This document shows positions 8,007 to 16,542 of a stretch of DNA of 64,000 nt, piece by piece. Source of the DNA: an uncultured Opitutales bacterium (GTDB taxonomy: Bacteria > Verrucomicrobiota > Verrucomicrobiia > Opitutales > Intestinicryptomonadaceae); contig CALXLX010000051.1 of NCBI GenBank assembly GCA_944389315.1, forward strand, positions 19,385 through 83,384, read 5' to 3'. Below the pieces are notes generated by a model. That model was given only the letters and a program-made list of their open reading frames with translations, did not search any database and had not been told where the DNA came from. The translations under genes and the position numbers were made by a program. Each line of letters starts with the position of its first letter. The stretch's first letter is position 1.

Positions 8007-9145
8007 CAGATCCCGAATATGTTAAACGCCACCGCGAATACGGCGTCTATTACGACTATTGTAGTTATGCTCGCAACCACGCTTGCGGTGGTCGCAAGGC
8101 CGACCGCCGATGAGCTGTTCCCGCACCTCATTCCCTTCATGCAGCCGATTAAAGCAACCGCAATTCCGAAAACTACGCTCTTTAAGACGCCGGTGGAACA
8201 TTGGGTTATCGTTAGGGCTTCGCAAGTCCTGTTCCAGTACTGGTCGTAGTTTAAGTCGAAAAGGCCTATGCCTATTACCATGCCGCCGAGCATCCCCATG
8301 ACGTCGGCAAATATCGTCAGAAGCGGAAACACGCAGATCAATGCGACCATTCTTGGAAAGACGAGAAACTCCATGGGGGATATGCCGAAAGTGGAAAACG
8401 CGTCTATCTCCTCGTTGACTTTCATGGATCCGAGCTCCGCTGCGAACGCCGCGCCTGTGCGGCCGCTCATGACAACTCCCACCATTATCGCGCCCATCTC
8501 GCGGACCATCGCTATTCCCACGAGGTCCGCAACGAATATCTCCGAGCCGTATTTTGCAAGCTGCACCGCGCCCACAAACGCAAGAATCAGCCCCACGAGA
8601 AAACTTATCATGCTGACTATCCCGAGCGCCTCCGGACCCGCGCGCTGTATGATGGTGAGCAAGTCGGATATCCTGAACCTTGCCTTGCCGCATGCGGCCC
8701 TGCACAGCATTATGGTAGCGCTTCCTATGAATTCCAGCTGGTCCTTGAACCCCTGCACACCCTCCATCGCGCCCGTCCCTACGCCGTACAGAAACCCTCC
8801 GTTGCTTTCCCCGCGCTTTGCGCCCTCGTTCTCGGGGACGGCCACCGCCAGCTGAAGCAGCTTGCGCGGGCCGTCCGGAAGGGTGGAGATGTCGAAATAG
8901 GCTGACTTCTTTTTGCAGTGGTCGTAGCAGTCCAAAAGCAGGCATATCAGGGACGAGTCGTACGACGTCATCCCGGAACAATCGCACTCTATCCTGCCCG
9001 CGGAGAATTTTTCCAAACGCCCGAGCACCTCCTCGGAAGGCGCCCTCTTTGAAGATAAAACCCAGTCTCCGGAAAATTTAAGTACGGCAACTCCGCCAGA
9101 TGCCTCAACGACATCAACTCCAGCCGAATGTGCCTTGTTTTCCAT
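8006..9145 (-). CDS. MlaE-family permease with N-terminal STAS domain
   Basis: A 379-residue fusion. Residues 1 to about 110 look like a STAS (MlaB-like) domain (VAVLKFSGDWVLSS ... IECDCSGMTSYDSSLICLLLD). Residues about 125-379 are the MlaE permease with several membrane helices and the family segments GAIMVGVVMSGRTGAAFAAE and the INEEIDAF-type loop (VNEEIDAFSTFGI). In E. coli MlaB and MlaE are separate proteins; STAS-MlaE fusions are known in other phyla. First gene of the apparent operon permease-ATPase-MCE-lipoprotein-fabD. Confidence 0.92.
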   Translation of the reverse strand: MENKAHSAGVDVVEASGGVAVLKFSGDWVLSSKRAPSEEVLGRLEKFSAGRIECDCSGMTSYDSSLICLLLDCYDHCKKKSAYFDISTLPDGPRKLLQLAVAVPENEGAKRGESNGGFLYGVGTGAMEGVQGFKDQLEFIGSATIMLCRAACGKARFRISDLLTIIQRAGPEALGIVSMISFLVGLILAFVGAVQLAKYGSEIFVADLVGIAMVREMGAIMVGVVMSGRTGAAFAAELGSMKVNEEIDAFSTFGISPMEFLVFPRMVALICVFPLLTIFADVMGMLGGMVIGIGLFDLNYDQYWNRTCEALTITQCSTGVLKSVVFGIAVALIGCMKGMRCGNSSSAVGLATTASVVASITTIVVIDAVFAVAFNIFGI

Positions 9146-9220
9146 CTGTCCTTTTTATCGTTCTTCAACGGGGATATATAATACCCGCTTTCCCGAGTCC
9201 CGGGCGCGCCCGGGGATTCT

Positions 9221-9967
9221 CTATCTGAAATCGTCGTCGGAATCCATGCGGGAGTCCAAATCGTCGGTGTAGTCCCCGTATTCGTCGGTATCGCCGACAT
9301 CGTCGTCGTCCCAATGCATGGTCTCGTCCTCCTCGATGTTCTCGTCGTCCTCGTCGGGGAGATCCTCTATGTCGTCGTACTTGTCCTCCTCGTCATCCTT
9401 CTCCTCGTCGTCCTCGCCCTCGTCCTCAAGGGAATATCCGTCGGGCACGTACTCGAGTATGTCCATGACCTCCGAAAACGCGTGTATGGCCTTGCCCTCC
9501 ATATAGTCGTTCTGGTACTTGTCTCGCACCTGCTCCTCAAGATCCTCTATCGTAAGGGGAACCTCAAAGTCGAAGCAGTCGTTGAGCATCTTGACCTGCA
9601 AACGCGTTATGTGGTCCAAAAACTCGGCGTAGGGAGACCTGTCGTCGTCAAGATTGTCGGGAAGAAGAAACAGCTGGGAGTCGGTGTCGAACACGGAGTC
9701 CTTCGAGCGCACAAGCTTTACGCCGTCGTCCCCTGATTTTGAATCTATCGCAAAGGTGTAGAACGCCTCCTCAACAAGGCTCTCGTCCAGCCCGTATTCC
9801 TTCAGCCCCATAAGGGTGTCTATCATGTGGTCGGCCTGCTTGGGGTCTATCACGCTCAGGCCGTCTATGTCCCAGTTTACCTTGTCGGAGGTTTCCGTAA
9901 CCCACCAGTTCAGGTCGTTGCCGAGCCTCGCCTTGCACCACGATAACTTTGGAGATTTCTTAGACAT
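9221..9967 (-). CDS. Acidic protein of unknown function
   Basis: A 248-residue cytoplasmic-type protein without signal peptide. Residues 1-170 look folded, mixed alpha/beta, with WWVTETSDKVNWDIDG and a segment HITRLQVKMLNDCFDFEVPL. Residues 175-248 are almost entirely Asp/Glu with scattered Tyr/Met (runs such as DEDDENIEEDE), a low-complexity polyanionic tail. I do not recognise a family. It lies 75 bases upstream of the permease gene on the same strand. The tail may bind basic proteins, cations or nucleoid proteins, but that is guesswork. Confidence 0.75.
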   Translation of the reverse strand: MSKKSPKLSWCKARLGNDLNWWVTETSDKVNWDIDGLSVIDPKQADHMIDTLMGLKEYGLDESLVEEAFYTFAIDSKSGDDGVKLVRSKDSVFDTDSQLFLLPDNLDDDRSPYAEFLDHITRLQVKMLNDCFDFEVPLTIEDLEEQVRDKYQNDYMEGKAIHAFSEVMDILEYVPDGYSLEDEGEDDEEKDDEEDKYDDIEDLPDEDDENIEEDETMHWDDDDVGDTDEYGDYTDDLDSRMDSDDDFR

Positions 9968-10085
9968 ATCTTATTCTTTGTTTTTGCAGCCCGCCCGGGC
10001 ACTCCGCCGGCGGCGCGTCGTATTTTTATATTGCGGGGAAAGTGAACACATTTTTATCCCGGGCGCAACCTATTTTTAAGCCCGC

Positions 10086-10880
10086 CTACGCCGCCCCTTC
10101 GTTTAGGGACTTTATCGCGTAATCGTGCAGGGCCTTCGTGCAGGCGGCAACGCAGCCGCGCTTGCCGAGATTGTCCGCGCCGTCCCAGTCGGAAAAGCAG
10201 ATGCCCGCTCCCTTCATGACGGGTATGAGCGGAACCAAGTCCCAAACCTCGAGGCGCGCGTCGAGCATGAGGTGCGCGCAGCCCCTGGCTATCAGCATGT
10301 ACCCGAAGCAATCTCCCCAACTGCGAAATATGGCCGCCCGGTTTATAAGATTGCGGAAGTTCTGCGCGTTGTAGTCCTCCTCGGCATGCCTGTGGTCGGA
10401 GGTCAGCACCGTGGCTTTTGCGATGTCCTCAAGGTCGGATATTTTCACGGGAGAGCCGTTGAAAGTGCAGGTCTGGCAGTCGCCCACGCATCTTTGCTTC
10501 AGTATGGGCTGGTCTATTACGCCCACTATAGGCTCCTTATTTTTCATAAGGCCTATTATCGTCCCGAAGAGCGGAACTTTGCTTATGAAGGATTTTGTCC
10601 CGTCTATGGGGTCTATCACCCATACGTACTCGGCGTCTGTGTTTTCGTTTCCGTACTCCTCTCCTATTATGCCGTGGGAGGGAAAGCGCTTCTTTATCGC
10701 CTCGCGGAGCATCAGCTCAGTGTTCTTGTCGACGAGGGTTACGGGGGAGGAGTCGGCCTTGTAGTCGACTTTGATATCCCCGCTGAAATTTTTGGATATG
10801 TATTGGCCGCTTATGTCCGCCAGTTCGTTTATAAAATTCTTGAAAACCGATAATTCCATATATCTTATAGGGTTTAGCAT
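10086..10880 (-). CDS. hisN: Inositol-monophosphatase-family phosphatase, probably histidinol-phosphatase
   Basis: A 264-residue Mg-dependent phosphatase. Motifs: GEEYGNE (metal Glu), VIDPIDGTKSF (metal Asp residues), and the C-terminal EVWDLVPLIPVMKGAG carrying the third metal Asp. The DPIDGTKSFI segment and LFGTIIGLM resemble HisN-type histidinol-phosphatases more than inositol phosphatases, and hisD occurs at 35830-37131, but other sugar-phosphate substrates are possible. Start may be 10880 or the ATG at 10859 (MELSVF...); neither has a clear ribosome binding site. The start lies only 18 bases from a divergent exonuclease gene. Confidence 0.85.
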   Translation of the reverse strand: MLNPIRYMELSVFKNFINELADISGQYISKNFSGDIKVDYKADSSPVTLVDKNTELMLREAIKKRFPSHGIIGEEYGNENTDAEYVWVIDPIDGTKSFISKVPLFGTIIGLMKNKEPIVGVIDQPILKQRCVGDCQTCTFNGSPVKISDLEDIAKATVLTSDHRHAEEDYNAQNFRNLINRAAIFRSWGDCFGYMLIARGCAHLMLDARLEVWDLVPLIPVMKGAGICFSDWDGADNLGKRGCVAACTKALHDYAIKSLNEGAA

Positions 10881-10898
10881 GGGTGCGCGTTTGGCAAG

Positions 10899-11543
10899 AT
10901 GAAAAAACTTTTCCCGAGTATATTTGCGGTTGATTTTGAAGGCTCCAAGAAGTCCGGAGTGGTGGAATTCGGCGTAGTCGAGCTTGCGCCTGACGGAACT
11001 ATAGGCTTTTTCCGCACCTCTCTATGCGCCCCCAAAAAACCATTGTCCGAGAGGGAAAGTTTGATTACGGGCATAGATACATCCGAGGCCTCTTGCGAAT
11101 CTCCCTTTGACAGCCACATAGAGTTTTTCGCGAAATTGCGTTCAAAGGGGGCCTTTGCCGCGCATAACGCCGCTACGGAAGACGCCTTTTTGCGCTCGTA
11201 CGCCCCCGTGTTGGGCTGCGTCCCAAATTTCTTCTCAGGGGGAGCGTGCAACACTTGGGGCCCGTGGGTGGATTCTCTCGTTCTGGCGCGCTTTGCGGGG
11301 GTGGATAACCCAAAGCTTTCCGCCGCGGCGCAATATTTTCAAATAGAATGCGAACTAGAAGATGTTTCCATGCGCATATGCCCCGGCGGGCGGCGCAAAT
11401 GGCACTGCGCACTCTACGACGCCATAGCCAGCGCGCTCATAATAAAAAAGATACTCTCCCTGCCGGAATTCGGCGGAATCTCCTTTTCCTCATTCGGGGC
11501 AAGGTGCGGCGTGAAAGATTCGGGGCAGACGTCTTTTATATAA
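10899..11543 (+). CDS. DEDDh-type 3'-5' exonuclease (DnaQ-like)
   Basis: A 214-residue protein with the exonuclease fold of the DNA polymerase III epsilon superfamily: Exo I FAVDFEGS (Asp12, Glu14), Exo II in FAAHNAATEDAFL, and Exo III HCALYDAIASALI, with His and Asp four to five residues apart. Such stand-alone proteins remove nucleotides from DNA or RNA 3' ends. Its promoter must overlap that of the divergent phosphatase gene, as only 18 bases separate the two starts. Confidence 0.8.
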   Translation: MKKLFPSIFAVDFEGSKKSGVVEFGVVELAPDGTIGFFRTSLCAPKKPLSERESLITGIDTSEASCESPFDSHIEFFAKLRSKGAFAAHNAATEDAFLRSYAPVLGCVPNFFSGGACNTWGPWVDSLVLARFAGVDNPKLSAAAQYFQIECELEDVSMRICPGGRRKWHCALYDAIASALIIKKILSLPEFGGISFSSFGARCGVKDSGQTSFI

Positions 11544-11907
11544 AGTTGTACTTTTCCCCCTGCATAGGCGTTTTTGCCTTCCTTTTGCTTGGGGCAATCT
11601 TAAATGCCTCGCAAATTTTTACTCTTTTACCGCAGCTTGCCGTGGCGGATCAAAAAAACTATGTTCCGCCAAGAAAACAGGAGAGGGATGGTATATATTA
11701 TTATTGCATGAAAGATTTTTCCCGTCAGCCGGAAATTTCTTTTGTAGGTTCGATATGGCAACGGGCCGTGCTTTGCCTGTAAATTTAGGCGCCGCTTGTA
11801 TATTATAATATGGGTGCTTTCACCAGGCCCGCTTTTGCCCGCCTGCGTGGCATGGGCTTTTATTATGGACTTGATAAAGGAGCGCGATGTCTTAAAAATG
11901 CGCTCCC
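11544..11907. other. Intergenic region without recognisable gene
   Basis: About 360 bases between the exonuclease and DevB-like genes. Reading frames here lack family features, a ribosome binding site or believable composition. It presumably contains the promoter of the exporter genes. No hairpin with a T-run was seen. Confidence 0.35.
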
Positions 11908-12837
11908 ATGAAGAAGTTTTTGCTTTTCATTCTTGCGGGGTTTTCCGCAAGCGGGTTGTCTTTCGCACAGGGCTCGTCCGCCGTGGCATGCCAGGGGACG
12001 GTTGTCCCCCAGACGCGCATTTCGCGCCTGGGTGCGTATAATCCGGCGGGCGCGCAAACGGTATTTGCGGAGGTTCTGGTCAAGAAGGGGCAGGCTGTCA
12101 AGAAGGGGCAGCCCGTAGCCCGCATAATGGGCTATGCGCGCGCGCAGGCCGCTTACCAGACGGCTTTGGCGGCAGAAAAGAGCGCCCAGGCGCAGGCCGA
12201 TATGGCCATTCTAAGGCAGAAGAACCTCATAGCGGACCTCGAGGGCAACATGGCGCAAAACAAAAAGGTCTTGGACGAGAAGGACCCGCCGAGGCGCGAG
12301 AGGGAGCAGATAGAGTTCGAGCAGGATACGCTCGCAAGGCATCTTGCCCAGTCCAAGGCGATGCTTCCGCTGGTGCTTGCCGCGCAGAATGCCGCAGTCG
12401 AGCAGGCGCGCAAAGCCGCCGAAGAAGCGAAGGTTAATATGGACTCCTTCACGGTGCTTTCGCCCATAGACGGCAAGGTAATAGACGTCTACGCCAAGGC
12501 GGGGGAGGCTGAGGGCGAAAGCGGCGTGTGCGAGATTTCCGACACCTCAAAGATGTTCGTAGACGCGGAGGTTTATTTCAGCGACGTTCTGAAGGTTAAG
12601 CCCGGCGACAAGGCAGAGATTTTCTCGGACGCTCAGAAGGGCAGGAAATTCGGCGGCACGGTGGTGGAGGTTTCCTCCCAGGTGAAGCGCAACAATGTTT
12701 ACAGTTTGGATCCCAACGAGTATTCCGACACGCGCGTCGTAAACGTAAAAATAGCCGTGGACGACGGGGCGAGTTTCGAGAATCTCATAGGTTCGCAGGT
12801 TTCAGTACGCATACTTGTCTCAGATGAAAAGAGGTAG
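11908..12837 (+). CDS. DevB/HlyD-like ABC exporter periplasmic adaptor
   Basis: A 309-residue membrane fusion protein. Signal sequence at residues 1-20 (MKKFLLFILAGFSASGLSFA), lipoyl/biotinyl-like half motif GQAVKKGQPVARI, a long alpha-helical hairpin (about 75-185) rich in Ala/Gln/Glu, the second half motif VLSPIDGKVIDVYAKAGE, and a beta-barrel part. DevB-type adaptors bridge the inner-membrane DevC permease to an outer-membrane TolC-like channel for export of glycolipids or lipophilic compounds. The permease gene overlaps its 3' end. Confidence 0.85.
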   Translation: MKKFLLFILAGFSASGLSFAQGSSAVACQGTVVPQTRISRLGAYNPAGAQTVFAEVLVKKGQAVKKGQPVARIMGYARAQAAYQTALAAEKSAQAQADMAILRQKNLIADLEGNMAQNKKVLDEKDPPRREREQIEFEQDTLARHLAQSKAMLPLVLAAQNAAVEQARKAAEEAKVNMDSFTVLSPIDGKVIDVYAKAGEAEGESGVCEISDTSKMFVDAEVYFSDVLKVKPGDKAEIFSDAQKGRKFGGTVVEVSSQVKRNNVYSLDPNEYSDTRVVNVKIAVDDGASFENLIGSQVSVRILVSDEKR

Positions 12838-14017
12838 GGGAAAGTCCCTGCGGGAGCGCATTTTTCCTCTCGGCATACCCCTCGCGTGGCTTCAGCTGAC
12901 CTCCGAGGGCAAGCGTTTTGCAGTCGCGATAGCGGGCATAACCTTTGCGGTTACGATGATGCTCTTTCAGATAGGCCTGCGCGGCGCGCTTTTCAGGCAG
13001 GCGGTCGCGCCCATATCTTTGCTTGATTGCGACGTTGTCTTGGTCAGCCCAAACTACGAATATTTCGGGGTGGGAAGGGGCTTCCCGCAGGCGAGGCTGC
13101 ATCAGGCGCGCGCTGTCGACGGCGTCAAGGAGGTATCCGGCCTGAAACTCGGGTGCATGTCGTTTAAGAATCCGGACAGCGGGCGCGAGAGGGACATATT
13201 TGTCATCGCCTTCGACCCGTCAAAAGACGTGTTCTTGTCCGACGACATAAAAGCCGGGGCCCCCCTGTTAAAGGAAAACGGCGCGGTTCTTTTCGACGTG
13301 TTGTCCCGCGGGCAGTACGGAGACGTGGAGGGGGCTTTCCTGAGGGACGGCTATGTAAATACGGAGCTTGCCAACCGCAAGGCGAGGGTCGCGGCGCTTA
13401 TAAAAATAGGGGCCACCTTCGCAGCGGAGGGAAACGTGCTCATGAGCCTTTCTACTTTCGACTCCATCTGGCCCAACGCCGCAAAGAACGTCTACAATGT
13501 GGGCCTGATAAAGCTTGAAAATCCGGACGACGCCGCGCTTGTCAGGGACCGGCTTAAGGAGATATACCCGCCCGACACCGTGGTGATGACAAGGGGGGAG
13601 TTTATCGACAAGGAGAAGGAATACTGGGCGGTCAGAACGCCTATAGGCTTTGTCATAGGGGCGTCCATGGCCGTGGCGATATTCGTCGGGGCGGTGATAG
13701 TCTACCAGATTCTCTACACGGACGTTTCCGACCACATACCCGAATACGCTACCCTCAAGGCTATAGGCTTTGACGACAGGTTTTTCATATGGATAGTAAT
13801 GCAGGAGTCGGCGATACTTTCCGTATTGGGCTTCATGCCTGGCACGCTGCTTGCGGCGGGGCTTTACAAGCTGACAAGGGACGTCGCCAATATGCCCACA
13901 AGGCTCGAGTTTGTAAACTTGCTGATAGTATTTACGATGTCGGTAGGCATGTGCATGGTAGCCGGGCTTCTTGCAACCCGCAAGTTGCGTTCAGCCAATC
14001 CGGCGGACATATTCTAA
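12824..14017 (+). CDS. DevC-like ABC exporter permease (FtsX/MacB type)
   Basis: A 397-residue permease: first membrane helix at about residues 27-50 (FAVAIAGITFAVTMMLFQIG), a periplasmic domain of some 230 residues, then three C-terminal helices in the FtsX-like domain (EYATLKAIGFDDRFFI ... ILSVLGFMPGTLLAAGLYKL). The N-terminus IPLAWLQLTSEGKRFAVAIAGI is typical of DevC. ATG 12824 overlaps the devB-like gene by 14 bases; a TTG at 12815 is an alternative. No DevA ATPase gene follows: the next gene is on the other strand, so the ATPase must come from elsewhere. Confidence 0.87.
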   Translation: MKRGRGKSLRERIFPLGIPLAWLQLTSEGKRFAVAIAGITFAVTMMLFQIGLRGALFRQAVAPISLLDCDVVLVSPNYEYFGVGRGFPQARLHQARAVDGVKEVSGLKLGCMSFKNPDSGRERDIFVIAFDPSKDVFLSDDIKAGAPLLKENGAVLFDVLSRGQYGDVEGAFLRDGYVNTELANRKARVAALIKIGATFAAEGNVLMSLSTFDSIWPNAAKNVYNVGLIKLENPDDAALVRDRLKEIYPPDTVVMTRGEFIDKEKEYWAVRTPIGFVIGASMAVAIFVGAVIVYQILYTDVSDHIPEYATLKAIGFDDRFFIWIVMQESAILSVLGFMPGTLLAAGLYKLTRDVANMPTRLEFVNLLIVFTMSVGMCMVAGLLATRKLRSANPADIF

Positions 14018-14021
14018 TTCT

Positions 14022-14046
14022 ATTTCCCCGCGCGGCCTGGGGAAAT
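14022..14046. terminator. Possible bidirectional terminator
   Basis: 8-bp stem ATTTCCCC (14022-14029) / GGGGAAAT (14039-14046) between two convergent genes, followed on the plus strand by TTAGTGGTTTTTTA. It starts five bases after the DevC stop and ends next to the DUF5131 stop. Confidence 0.5.
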
Positions 14047-14946
14047 TTAGTGGTTTTTTAAATAGTTCCCCGGAAGGGTGGCGCCGCATTTCCCGCAGGA
14101 CGAGCAGCCGTTGCATATGGGTTTCGACGCGCAGGTTTGGCAGGAGGGCAGATAGCAGGGCCTGTACAGATTATCCTCCTCCACGGGGCCGTATTCGTCG
14201 AAAAGCTTGAATTTCAGCGTGGAGGCGGGGCTGCTGAGGCCCGACTTAAAAGCCATGAGGCTTTGGGTTTTCTTGTCGGGAATCTTGTACCTCTTTGAGT
14301 CTTTGATGAACACGGTGCCCGTCTCTATGAAGAAAAAATCGACATTGTATCTTTTGCATTGGGCGGCCAGAGATTTCACCCAGTCGAAGTTGCAGGGCCG
14401 CGCGCCGTCGTAATTTTCGCCGCCGCAGACGACCTGCTCTATGCGTCCTGAGGCAAGATGCCCCTCTATGTCTATGGGCCCTATGAAAGGGGCGGCCATT
14501 ATGCCCTTGTGCAAAAACGGCAGATTTAAAAGAAACGGGATTCTCTCGTCGGCGCGCCGCTGGTTTTCGCAGGTTATGTTGAAAAATACGTTTTCCCAGC
14601 CGCCGCCCCAATTCTTCGGGAGCCTGTCGGAGACAAGCTCGGGGCGCTTTGTGAGCAGGTAGAATTTTACGTCGGAACGCAGCCTTATTATCTCCCAGGC
14701 TTCGTCGCGCCACGGGTCGGCTTCGGGGAGAAAGAAGTCGGAGGTCATGCACACTCGGATAAATTCCCCGCTCTTTATCTTGTAGTTTCCCTTTCTGTCG
14801 CGCGAGAGCGGATAGGAGAAAGAGGAAGTCCTGTATATGCGCCCGCCGTGTTCCCCGCGCATTCTGTCGAGAAAGTACATGTAGCAGTTCTGGCAGCCTT
14901 CGCTTATCTTGCGGCAGCCGTGCCACGGATTCCATATATCGTGCAT
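14047..14946 (-). CDS. DUF5131 (phage Gp37/Gp68-like) family protein
   Basis: A 299-residue protein. N-terminal IWNPWHGCRKISEGCQNCYM carries the Cys cluster (CX6CX2C) that marks the DUF5131/Gp37-Gp68 family, followed by family segments VCMTSDFFLPEAD and FYLLTKRPE. The family resembles radical-SAM-like or SPL-like barrels and its activity is not established to my knowledge. The C-terminal 45 residues hold eight Cys in CX2C-type spacing (CQTCASKPICNGCSSCGKCG), probably a metal-binding appendage. It is a single gene with no phage genes nearby. Confidence 0.8.
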   Translation of the reverse strand: MHDIWNPWHGCRKISEGCQNCYMYFLDRMRGEHGGRIYRTSSFSYPLSRDRKGNYKIKSGEFIRVCMTSDFFLPEADPWRDEAWEIIRLRSDVKFYLLTKRPELVSDRLPKNWGGGWENVFFNITCENQRRADERIPFLLNLPFLHKGIMAAPFIGPIDIEGHLASGRIEQVVCGGENYDGARPCNFDWVKSLAAQCKRYNVDFFFIETGTVFIKDSKRYKIPDKKTQSLMAFKSGLSSPASTLKFKLFDEYGPVEEDNLYRPCYLPSCQTCASKPICNGCSSCGKCGATLPGNYLKNH

Positions 14947-15116
14947 ATAAAATTCTCCCTATCCCGGCGGCAGAGGCCAAAGAGCTTTTGCGCACGCGGG
15001 AGAAAAGATTCTTGCCTTAACCATAAGATTCCCATTCACCTCCTCAAGGAGTTTTTTTAACGCAGCTTCGGCGCGCAACATAGAAAGCGCATGAAACGCA
15101 GTGGGGGATAATCGGC

Positions 15117-15144
15117 TTGACATAAAATACTTGGAGCGCATACT
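15117..15144 (+). promoter_or_regulatory. Candidate promoter for the lpxC/fabZ-lpxA genes
   Basis: TTGACA (15117-15122) and CATACT (15139-15144) with 16-base spacing, about 50 bases before the lpxC/fabZ start. AAGGG precedes the ATG as a ribosome binding site. Confidence 0.4.
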
Positions 15145-15196
15145 GCATGCTTTTAGTTATATTGAAATTCCCAAGTAGAATTTTGAATAAGGGCGT

Positions 15197-16528
15197 ATGA
15201 AACAAAGAACCATTTTAAGGGAAGTGAGCATAAACGGCAAGTCTCTGCACACCGCAGCGGACGTGACGCTTTCCCTCAAGCCCGCCCCAGTGAACACCGG
15301 CCTGGTGTTCCGCAGGAAGGATATTTACGGCAAGCCCGAAATAAAACCCTCCATACAGCATGTGGGGGATCTCGTCAGAAATACGGGAATAAGCGAGGGC
15401 CATGTGAAGCTCTTTACCATAGAGCACGTTCTCTCGGCTCTAAATGGGATGGGCGTTGACAACTGTTTCATAGAGATGGACGCTGCGGAGCCCCCCATAT
15501 TGGACGGCTCGTCGAAGTTTTTCGTCAATCTCATACAGGAGGCCGAGCCCGTCGAGCAGGACGCGGAGCGCGAGTATTATTCCCTCAGCTCTCCGATATC
15601 GGTCAGCGAGGGGAACCGCTCCCTGATTGCGCTTCCGTACGACGGCCTGAAGATAACCTGCACTTCCGCAGACGACAGGGGCTTCCACACGCAGCACCTT
15701 TCCATAGACATAGATCCGGACACCTACCAGCATGCGATAGCTCCGGCGCGCACCTTCACCATTTACGAGGACATAGAGGAGCTCCTCAAAATGGGCAAGA
15801 TACAGGGGGGAAGCCTGGATTCGGCGATAGTCATCAAGGGCGACAAAATTCTTTCAAAGGAGCCCCTGCGCTATCAGGACGAGTTTGTACGCCACAAGAT
15901 TCTGGACCTGATTGGCGACATAGCGCTTCTGGGCAGGCATCTTAAGGCGCACATAGTGGCCGTAAGGCCGGGCCATTCGCTCAATGCCAAGCTTACGGCA
16001 AAGATTTTCGAGCAGATGACATCCGCTCCCAAGGAGCCGGAGGCGAAGCCCCGCAAGATCTCGACGAAAATCACCACCGAGACCCAGCTGGACGCCCGCA
16101 GAATATTGGAGCTTCTCCCGCACCGTTACCCGTTCCTGCTCATAGACAGGGTCGCGGAGTTTAGGGGCAATACGGAGCTTACCGCAATAAAGAATGTGAC
16201 GATAAACGAGCCCTTCTTCCAGGGGCATTTCCCGGGAAGTCCCGTAATGCCTGGAGTCTTGCAGCTTGAAGCAATGGCGCAGGCGGCGGGCATTCTCATG
16301 CTCAGGCAGGTCGATTCTGAGGGCAAGCTTGCGTTTTTCATGAGCGCGGACAAGGTGAAGTTCCGCCGCACGGTAAAGCCGGGTGACCAGATCAAGATAG
16401 ACGTCAAGATAACCAAGGCCAGAGGCACGAAGATAGCCTGCGCGGAGGCGGTATGCTCGGTTGACGGCAAGGCGGTGTCGTCGGCGGATTTGATGTTTAC
16501 AATACTTCCCGCGAACGAGGCTCCGTAG
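15197..16528 (+). CDS. lpxC/fabZ: Bifunctional UDP-3-O-acyl-GlcNAc deacetylase / 3-hydroxyacyl-ACP dehydratase
   Basis: A 443-residue fusion. Residues 1 to about 280 are LpxC, the zinc deacetylase committing step of lipid A synthesis: zinc His77 ([10 protein letters not shown]), His233 and Asp237 ([10 protein letters not shown]) and catalytic His260 ([11 protein letters not shown]). Residues about 295-443 are FabZ, with [14 protein letters not shown], His344 in [12 protein letters not shown] and Glu358 in [11 protein letters not shown]. All catalytic residues of both halves are present. Both enzymes compete for 3-hydroxyacyl-ACP-derived material, so fusion may balance lipid A and phospholipid supply. 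The fusion is known in Bacteroidota and Verrucomicrobia-related phyla. lpxA follows after 14 bases. Confidence 0.96.
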   Translation: MKQRTILREVSINGKSLHTAADVTLSLKPAPVNTGLVFRRKDIYGKPEIKPSIQHVGDLVRNTGISEGHVKLFTIEHVLSALNGMGVDNCFIEMDAAEPPILDGSSKFFVNLIQEAEPVEQDAEREYYSLSSPISVSEGNRSLIALPYDGLKITCTSADDRGFHTQHLSIDIDPDTYQHAIAPARTFTIYEDIEELLKMGKIQGGSLDSAIVIKGDKILSKEPLRYQDEFVRHKILDLIGDIALLGRHLKAHIVAVRPGHSLNAKLTAKIFEQMTSAPKEPEAKPRKISTKITTETQLDARRILELLPHRYPFLLIDRVAEFRGNTELTAIKNVTINEPFFQGHFPGSPVMPGVLQLEAMAQAAGILMLRQVDSEGKLAFFMSADKVKFRRTVKPGDQIKIDVKITKARGTKIACAEAVCSVDGKAVSSADLMFTILPANEAP

Positions 16529-16542
16529 AAAAGATTTTTCAG

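Noticed and set aside
14959..15141. Small minus-strand gene between DUF5131 and lpxC
   Set aside because: No recognisable features or ribosome site, and it runs across the likely lpxC promoter.
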